Source: an uncultured Faecalibacterium sp.
GTDB taxonomy: Bacteria > Bacillota > Clostridia > Oscillospirales > Ruminococcaceae
NCBI GenBank assembly: GCA_937880095.1
Contig: CALFLK010000006.1
Location: 1-37,341, forward strand
Direction: 5' to 3'
DNA: 37,341 nucleotides
Positions within the stretch are counted from its first letter, which is position 1. Each line of letters starts with the position of its first letter. The notes beneath the pieces were generated by a model, which was not told the origin of the DNA, ran no database searches, and saw nothing but the letters and a program-made list of their open reading frames with translations. The translations under genes and the position numbers were made by a program. Positions 31,769-37,341 of the stretch are shown piece after piece.

Positions 31769-32329
31769 CTGGCAAAAGGAATGGCTGACGGCAGTTTGGG
31801 CAAAGAAATTCAGCTAAAAAGTATCTCGGATGGGGTGGTGTTTTGCCACCCCATTATCCCAAAGGGACCCCATTTTAGGGTACCCCAAAATCACCATAGG
31901 ATGTCGCGTTTCACGACACACCATGCAAAAAAGCAGAACACAGGATGCGGAGTAAAAGAGAACGATAGGTAGGCATTTTGCCCACACATCTATCGATGGC
32001 TACTGTGTTTTACGGCAGCCATCAGGCAATAAGGGGGGAACGATTTGTTCCAGGGCATCTGAAAGGGAACGGCGCTTTGGCGTACCCTTTCAAAGTGTTC
32101 GCAGAACGCGCAGCCACAGAATGAAATTCTGTGTTCAAAAGGGGCTTGGGGGCGCTGCCCTCAACAAGCAGACGGCAGGAAATGTGAGTGTGTATTAACA
32201 CTCGCATTGCTTGCCGGATTTGTGTGTGGATAGCCACACGCATTGCTTGCCAGATTCTAAAATTAACGAAACAGACCTTGTGCCTCTGCGGAAAATCAAC
32301 CGAAATTTAAGCATCAGGAGGTAACGACT
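31769..32329. other. Gene-poor region with hairpins and a repeated unit, element 2
   Basis: No convincing gene in about 560 bases. Visible structures: GGGGTGG/CCACCCC (about 31832-31851), ATGGCT/AGCCAT (about 31995-32021), TGAAAGGG/CCCTTTCA (32060-32067 with 32085-32092), and two units of hairpin plus CGCATTGCTTGCCRGATT (32203-32220 and 32239-32256). It may contain an oriT or be the scar of lost genes. Confidence 0.55.
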
Positions 32330-32443
32330 ATGAGAAAGATTTTGTCCTGTGAGTTCAACCTGGACACCGCCTGCGTGGAGCTGCGCCTGGATGATGGGAT
32401 ACTGCTTTCCATCGACTGCACCGCAGGGAAATCAACACTGTGA
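32330..32443 (+). pseudogene. Truncated DUF6061-like gene
   Basis: 37 codons after AGGAGG: MRKILSCEFNLDTACVELRL and DDGILLSIDC, matching the start of DUF6061 proteins common in gut Firmicutes elements, which are about twice as long. The reading frame ends at TGA 32441. The following sequence to about 32530 shows no continuation I recognise. Probably a remnant at a recombination junction next to the R-M cargo. Confidence 0.55.
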
Positions 32444-32579
32444 ACTATATAGATTTTCATGTGTACCGGAGCAATAAGCAAGCTTATCATCAGATGGGCC
32501 AAGTTTGGTCAGGGGAAATTTATTTTTGAATACGCAGTTACTTTTTCGAATTATATTACAGCGATAACAAACACAATGT

Positions 32580-32608
32580 TTGAGTTTTTGACAAAACAAT
32601 GCTATACT
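32580..32608 (+). promoter_or_regulatory. Promoter of the XRE-hsd operon
   Basis: TTGAGT (32580-32585), 17 bases, TATACT (32603-32608). The perfect TTGACA at 32588 has no -10 at workable distance. Confidence 0.65.
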
Positions 32609-32646
32609 GTGAGTAGTTGTGATTTTCCTTGAATGGAGGCATAGGA

Positions 32647-32850
32647 ATGAAGGTAAGCTACAAAAAGCTCTGGAAAATACTGATTGATCAAGATATGAAA
32701 AAAAGAGATTTAGAAAAAGCCGCCGGGATTAGTCATTATACTATCAATAAATTAAATCATGGCGACAATGTAACTACGGATGTCTTAGGAAAAATCTGCA
32801 TGGCATTAAATTGCACAATAGATGACATCATGGAATTTGTTGACGAATAA
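32647..32850 (+). CDS. XRE-family regulator before the type I R-M genes
   Basis: 67 residues from the ATG at 32647 with GGAGG 7 bases upstream; an in-frame ATG at 32629 precedes the ribosome site. The protein is one helix-turn-helix domain (KRDLEKAAGISHYTINKLNHG) of the YozG type, which usually controls neighbouring genes. A GCTTT/AAAGC stem with a T-rich stretch (32870-32892) between it and hsdR could act as a weak attenuator. Confidence 0.85.
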   Translation: MKVSYKKLWKILIDQDMKKRDLEKAAGISHYTINKLNHGDNVTTDVLGKICMALNCTIDDIMEFVDE

Positions 32851-32924
32851 GTCTGAAAATAAAAAACGGGCTTTCTTAAAAAGCAATTTTTTATAAAAAA
32901 TCCTCAAGTATAGGAGATGAAGAT

Positions 32925-35690
32925 ATGGCATACCAAAGTGAAGCAGCCCTTGAACAGCAGTTCATAGAACAGCTCAATAAGCAGGGCTACACCAGCGTTT
33001 CTATACCAGACTATGACGCTCTGGTTGAGAACTTCAAAACACAGTTTGCAGCCTTCAATGCGGCGAAACTCGACCACCCTTTGACATCTAAGGAATGGGA
33101 GCGAGTGTTCAACATTATGCTTGGAAAATCTGTTTTCCAGAGCGCAAAAATACTTCGAGATAAGTTCGTGCTGGAGCGTGAGGACGGAACGAAAGTGTAC
33201 CTCTCCTTCTTCGATGCCGACCACACAAAGAACATTTTTCAAGTAACAAACCAGACAACCGTTGTTGGGAAGTATGTCAATCGTTATGATGTGACGATCC
33301 TTGTCAATGGGCTTCCTCTCATTCAAGTGGAGTTGAAGCGGCGTGGCATAGATATTCGAGAAGCTGTCAACCAAGTGATGCGCTATAAAAAGCATTCCTA
33401 CAACGGACTGTACCACTTCATTCAGCTTTTCGTTGTGTCCAATGGCGTTGATACAAAATACTTTGCCAACTCCGACAGAGATATGCTTCACAGTCTTGCC
33501 TTCTTCTGGACGGACTTCAACAATGTGCGTATCACCAATCTGAAAGAGTTCTCTATCTCCTTCCTTGCCAGAGACCATATCATCAAGATGCTGACGAGAT
33601 ACACCATCTTGAATGACACGGACAAGCTGCTCATGGTGATGCGTCCCTATCAGGTGTATGCGGTAGAGGCTCTTGTCCGGCAAGCCACGCTCACTAACCG
33701 CAACGCCTATGTTTGGCATACAACCGGCGCAGGAAAGACGCTGACATCTTTTAAGACAGCACAAATCCTCGCAGCCAATCCCAATATCAAAAAGGTTATC
33801 TTCCTTGTAGACCGGAAGGATTTGGACTCCCAAACCACAGAAGAGTTCAACAAATTTGAAGCTGGTTCTGTTGATGCCACTGATAGAACTGATGTCCTTG
33901 TAAAACAGATGCAGGACAAAAATCGGCAGCTCATCGTCACAACGATGCAGAAGATGGCGAACGCTGTGAAGCGTCCTCAATACGCAAAAGTTATGGATGC
34001 CTATAAGGACGAGAAAGTTGTCTTCATCATTGACGAGTGTCACCGCAGTCAGTTTGGTGATATGCACAAGGACATTGTTCGGCATTTCCAGAAGGCACAA
34101 TTCTTCGGCTTTACCGGTACACCTCGTTTCGAAGTGAATGGGAAGACAGAGGGAAAAATCACACAGACCACAGAAATGCTGTTTGGGGAATGCGTACATA
34201 ACTATCTTATCAAAGACGCAATTTTTGATAACAATGTTCTCGGATTCAATATCGAATATATCAAGACTATGGAGGGTGATTTCGACTGGGACGATCCCAC
34301 AATGGCAGATGGGATTGATGTAGGCGAACTCTATATGTCCGAGGAACGGATGTCGATGATCGCAAACCACATTGTCCAAAACCATAAAGCGAAGACAAGA
34401 AATGGTCAATACACAGCCATCTTTGCTGTCTCTTCGATTGAAGCTCTGGTCAAATACTATGACATCTTCAAGAAAATCAATCATGACCTGAACATCAGCG
34501 GTATCTTCTCCTATGGACAGAACGAAGAAGCAGAAGGTAAAGATGAGCATAGTCGGGACGCTCTGGAACGGATCATCAAAGACTATAACGAGATGTACAG
34601 CACCAATTTCTCGACGGACACCTTCTCAGCCTATCACAAGGATATTTCAGACCGTGTAAAGGGAAAGAAAACCAAGTCCCTTGACATCCTTCTTGTAGTA
34701 AATATGTTCCTGACCGGCTTTGACAGCAAGCAGTTGTCCGTCCTCTATGTGGACAAGGATTTGAAATACCATGACCTACTGCAAGCCTATTCACGAACCA
34801 ACCGTGTTGAAAAGGAAACGAAACCCTTTGGTATTATCATCTGCTACCGCAATCTGAAAAAGAGGACAGATGACGCTCTTACCCTATTTTCTCAGAGCCA
34901 TGATACTTCTGGTATTGTTGTTCCCGACTATCCCTATTTCGTCGAGAAGTACAATGAAATGGTTACTCGCTTGAAAGAAATCGCTCAGACTCCAGCAGAT
35001 ATTGACACCATGCAGAACGAGGATGACCAGAAGCTTTTCGTTGAGACATTCCGTGAGCTGACAAAGTATTTGCAATCACTTCAAACCTTCATTGAGTTCA
35101 GCTTCGACCAAGACTCTCTCATCATGAGCGAGCAGGAATATCAGGACTATAAGAGCAAGTATCTGATGCTTTACGCAAAGCAAAAGAAAGAGCGTGAAGT
35201 TGTTTCCGTCCTGAATGATGTAGATTTCTGCATTGAGCTGATGGAAAGTGATCGAATCAATGTTGCTTATATCATGAACCTTATCCGCAACATTCACTTC
35301 GATGATGCCAAACAGAAGGATTATGATATTAAGCATATCAAGGAAGAACTGGGAAGAACTGATAATCCACAGTTGCTCCGCAAGGTGGAGATTCTGCAAG
35401 CCTTTTTGGATCGTGTTGTTGTGGGGCTGGAAAGCGCAGATGAGATCGATGCTGCCTACAATGACTTTGAAAATGAGGCAAAGCGTGAAGAAATTGTCGC
35501 CTTTGCTCATACAGAAGAAATTGATCCAACTATGCTGACCGACTTCATCTCGGAATATGAGTTTTCCGGCACAATGGATGCCGGTAACATCCGTGACCGT
35601 ATCGAAAAACCAATGCCGCTGCTGAAAAAACGCTCTCTGGTGAACAGAATTGTAGACTTTATCCGGCAGCACACCGAAAAATTTCAATAA
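32925..35690 (+). CDS. hsdR: Type I restriction enzyme, R subunit
   Basis: 921 residues. N-terminal nuclease with Asp122 and QVELK (Glu136, Lys138), then helicase motor with Walker A TTGAGKT at 266-272 and DECH at 370-373, and a helical C-terminal region. In complex with HsdM and HsdS it translocates and cleaves unmodified DNA. AGGAGATG precedes the ATG. Full length, no disruption seen. Confidence 0.95.
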   Translation: MAYQSEAALEQQFIEQLNKQGYTSVSIPDYDALVENFKTQFAAFNAAKLDHPLTSKEWERVFNIMLGKSVFQSAKILRDKFVLEREDGTKVYLSFFDADHTKNIFQVTNQTTVVGKYVNRYDVTILVNGLPLIQVELKRRGIDIREAVNQVMRYKKHSYNGLYHFIQLFVVSNGVDTKYFANSDRDMLHSLAFFWTDFNNVRITNLKEFSISFLARDHIIKMLTRYTILNDTDKLLMVMRPYQVYAVEALVRQATLTNRNAYVWHTTGAGKTLTSFKTAQILAANPNIKKVIFLVDRKDLDSQTTEEFNKFEAGSVDATDRTDVLVKQMQDKNRQLIVTTMQKMANAVKRPQYAKVMDAYKDEKVVFIIDECHRSQFGDMHKDIVRHFQKAQFFGFTGTPRFEVNGKTEGKITQTTEMLFGECVHNYLIKDAIFDNNVLGFNIEYIKTMEGDFDWDDPTMADGIDVGELYMSEERMSMIANHIVQNHKAKTRNGQYTAIFAVSSIEALVKYYDIFKKINHDLNISGIFSYGQNEEAEGKDEHSRDALERIIKDYNEMYSTNFSTDTFSAYHKDISDRVKGKKTKSLDILLVVNMFLTGFDSKQLSVLYVDKDLKYHDLLQAYSRTNRVEKETKPFGIIICYRNLKKRTDDALTLFSQSHDTSGIVVPDYPYFVEKYNEMVTRLKEIAQTPADIDTMQNEDDQKLFVETFRELTKYLQSLQTFIEFSFDQDSLIMSEQEYQDYKSKYLMLYAKQKKEREVVSVLNDVDFCIELMESDRINVAYIMNLIRNIHFDDAKQKDYDIKHIKEELGRTDNPQLLRKVEILQAFLDRVVVGLESADEIDAAYNDFENEAKREEIVAFAHTEEIDPTMLTDFISEYEFSGTMDAGNIRDRIEKPMPLLKKRSLVNRIVDFIRQHTEKFQ

Positions 35691-35702
35691 GGAGAATGTA
35701 AA

Positions 35703-37271
35703 ATGGACAACAGTATTCAGGCACACCAGAAAGAGCTGTGCAATAAGCTTTGGGCGATGGCAAACGCACTCCGGGGTAATATGGAGGCGTATGAGTTTAA
35801 GAACTACATCTTGGGCATGATTTTCTACTACTATCTGTCTGACCGTACAGAGAAGTACATGGCGAATCTTCTGAAAGACGATGGCATCAGCTATGAAGAC
35901 GCATGGGCTGATGAGGAATACAAGGAAGCCGTTGTAGAAGAGGCTCTGCGTGATCTGGGCTTTATCATTGAACCGCAATTCCTGTTCCGCAAGATGGTCA
36001 AAATGGTTGAAAACCGCTCTTTCGACATTGAGTTCTTACAGAAAGCAATCAACGCCCTTATGGAGTCTACTCTTGGCAACGATTCTCAAGAGGACTTTGA
36101 CGGGTTGTTCTCTGATATGCAGCTCGACTCTACGAAACTGGGGCATACCGTCAAAGACAGAAGTGCTGTCATGGCAAAAATCATTGCCTCTCTGGACGAA
36201 ATCAACTTCGGAGTAGAAGACACAAAAATTGATGTTCTTGGCAATGCCTATGAGTATCTGATCGGGCAATTCGCTGCAACAGCCGGTAAGAAGGCTGGCG
36301 AGTTCTACACTCCTTCAGGTCCTGCCGAGCTGCTGTGCCGTCTGGCTTGTCTTGGACTAACGGATGTCAAGGACGCAGCCGATCCCACTTGTGGCTCTGG
36401 CTCTCTTCTGCTGCGCCTCAAAAACTATGCAAATGTGCGTAACTACTATGGTCAGGAGCTTACTTCCACCACCTACAACCTTGCCCGAATGAATATGATC
36501 CTTCGTGGCATTCCTTACCGCAATTTCAATATCTACAACGGTGACACTTTGGAGCATGACTACTTCGGTGACATGAAGTTCCGTGTTCAGGTTGCCAATC
36601 CTCCGTATTCTGCAAAGTGGTCTGGCGATCTGAGCTTCATGGAAGATCCCCGGTTCAACGAATACGGCAAGCTTGCCCCGAAGAGCAAGGCTGACTTTGC
36701 TTTTGTGCAGCACATGGTACATCACATGGACGAGGACGGACGAGCTGTTGTGCTGCTGCCTCATGGCGTTCTGTTCCGTGGTGCAGCGGAAGAAGTGATC
36801 CGTAAACACCTTATCCAGAAGTTGAATGTGCTGGATGCCGTGATCGGTCTCCCTGCCAATCTCTTCTTCGGCACAGGTATTCCGGTGTGTGTCCTTGTTC
36901 TCAAGAGGGAGCGCAACGGCAATTCCGATAACATTCTGTTCATTGATGCTTCCAATGATTTTGAAGCTGGCAAGAACCAGAATATTCTCCGTGAGTGTGA
37001 CATTGATAAGATCGTCGAGACCTATGAGCGCCGCGAAGATGTGGACAAGTATGCTCATGTTGCAACCATGCAGGAGATTGAAGAGAACGGTTTCAACCTC
37101 AATATTCCCCGATATGTTGACACCTTTGAGCCGGAAGAAGAAATTGACCTGAACGAAGTAGCTGCGGAGATCCGCAAGCTGCAAAGTGAAATCAAGGAGA
37201 TTGATGCAGAGCTGAAACCGTTTTTTGACGAACTGGGACTTGATTTCCCGTTTGAAGTGGAGGGCAAATAA
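35703..37271 (+). CDS. hsdM: Type I restriction-modification methyltransferase, M subunit
   Basis: 522 residues, 12 bases after hsdR, with AAGGAG upstream. Helical N-terminal domain (about 1-150), then SAM-binding DPTCGSGS at 227-234 and catalytic NPPY at 299-302, giving N6-adenine methylation; a C-terminal coiled coil (about 485-515) contacts HsdS. Complete. Confidence 0.96.
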   Translation: MDNSIQAHQKELCNKLWAMANALRGNMEAYEFKNYILGMIFYYYLSDRTEKYMANLLKDDGISYEDAWADEEYKEAVVEEALRDLGFIIEPQFLFRKMVKMVENRSFDIEFLQKAINALMESTLGNDSQEDFDGLFSDMQLDSTKLGHTVKDRSAVMAKIIASLDEINFGVEDTKIDVLGNAYEYLIGQFAATAGKKAGEFYTPSGPAELLCRLACLGLTDVKDAADPTCGSGSLLLRLKNYANVRNYYGQELTSTTYNLARMNMILRGIPYRNFNIYNGDTLEHDYFGDMKFRVQVANPPYSAKWSGDLSFMEDPRFNEYGKLAPKSKADFAFVQHMVHHMDEDGRAVVLLPHGVLFRGAAEEVIRKHLIQKLNVLDAVIGLPANLFFGTGIPVCVLVLKRERNGNSDNILFIDASNDFEAGKNQNILRECDIDKIVETYERREDVDKYAHVATMQEIEENGFNLNIPRYVDTFEPEEEIDLNEVAAEIRKLQSEIKEIDAELKPFFDELGLDFPFEVEGK

Positions 37272-37273
37272 TT

Positions 37274-37341
37274 ATGGCAAATGTATCCTCAAGTAACGGT
37301 CTCGAAAAGCGTCCGAAGCTCCGCTTTCCGGGCTTTGATGA
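37274..37341 (+). CDS. hsdS: Type I restriction specificity subunit, 5' end only
   Basis: Starts 2 bases after the hsdM stop and runs off the window. The 22 visible codons contain EKRPKLRFPGFD, a typical HsdS opening. The target sequence cannot be judged from this piece. Confidence 0.85.
   Translation, partial: MANVSSSNGLEKRPKLRFPGFD

Larger units (their letters stand above)
27439..37341. mobile_element. Element 2: second integrative mobilizable element, right end outside the window
   Basis: Starts at the att core; the distance from core to left arm repeats (67 bases) nearly equals that in element 1 (68 bases). Gene order: XRE repressor (minus), Xis, integrase, MobC-like, RepA-like ATPase, small conserved protein, gene-poor region, then XRE regulator and type I R-M genes. 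The window ends inside hsdS and no second core copy is seen after 27453. Confidence 0.78.

Noticed and set aside
31748..31972. A 74-codon open frame after the element 2 terminator.
   Set aside because: It starts inside the terminator stem and has no ribosome site.
32203..32256. Two 18-base repeats as a minimal CRISPR array.
   Set aside because: Only two copies, separated by an 18-base hairpin-forming segment, and no cas gene anywhere in the window.
32588..32608. TTGACA followed by TATACT as promoter of the XRE-hsd operon.
   Set aside because: The spacer is only 9 bases; TTGAGT at 32580 gives 17 bases to the same -10.
15666..37341. Prophage interpretation of the two integrase regions.
   Set aside because: Integrase, XRE and Xis fit a phage too, but no head, tail, terminase or lysis gene is present, while relaxase, MobC, RepA-like ATPase and TnpV are.

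Overview
The window looks like a chromosomal segment of a low-to-mid GC anaerobic member of the Clostridia, probably a gut Oscillospiraceae/Butyricicoccaceae-type organism. This rests on AGGAGG ribosome sites, near-consensus sigma-A promoters with 17-bp spacers, TTG/GTG starts, and mobile-element families typical of gut Firmicutes (TnpV, DUF6809, DUF6061, RepA-like AAA ATPase). The assignment is inference from style, not from a marker gene.

Positions 1-15680 are a chromosomal backbone. It opens with the end of tRNA-Glu and a whole tRNA-Lys, then an M3 oligoendopeptidase with a small membrane protein. A complete peptide ABC transporter operon follows (Tat-type lipoprotein receptor, two permeases, two ATPases, a small membrane protein). 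After it come a peptidase C26 (PuuD-like) gene, an NhaC-type antiporter, an alpha/beta hydrolase on the minus strand, an isochorismatase-fold amidase, and a GMP synthase gene that lacks the glutamine amidotransferase domain. Peptide import plus intracellular peptidases suggest peptide-based nutrition.

From the last codons of guaA the window holds two related integrative mobilizable elements in tandem. Element 1 (about 15666-27453) has integrase, repressor, Xis-like protein, RepA-like ATPase, a small conserved protein, an oriT-like region and a Mob_Pre relaxase. Its cargo is a restriction-modification cluster (a 680-aa putative nuclease, two adenine/cytosine-N methyltransferases and an XRE regulator), a Kiwa-like pair, and TnpV/DUF6809. 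The 15-bp guaA end TCGAGTGGGARTAAG recurs at 27439-27453. Element 2 starts there and runs past the window end: repressor, Xis, integrase, MobC-like protein, RepA-like ATPase, small protein, a gene-poor region with a truncated DUF6061 gene, then an XRE regulator and a type I restriction system (hsdR, hsdM, start of hsdS).

Comparing the two elements inside one window exposes non-coding signals kept at nucleotide level: integrase arm repeats at exact 11-bp pitch, a face-to-face array of 9-bp iterons after repA, a hairpin inside the first codons of repA with a compensated base pair, and an identical hairpin after the small protein. Together they describe the replication and integration control of this element family. 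The cargo makes the guaA locus a defence hotspot.
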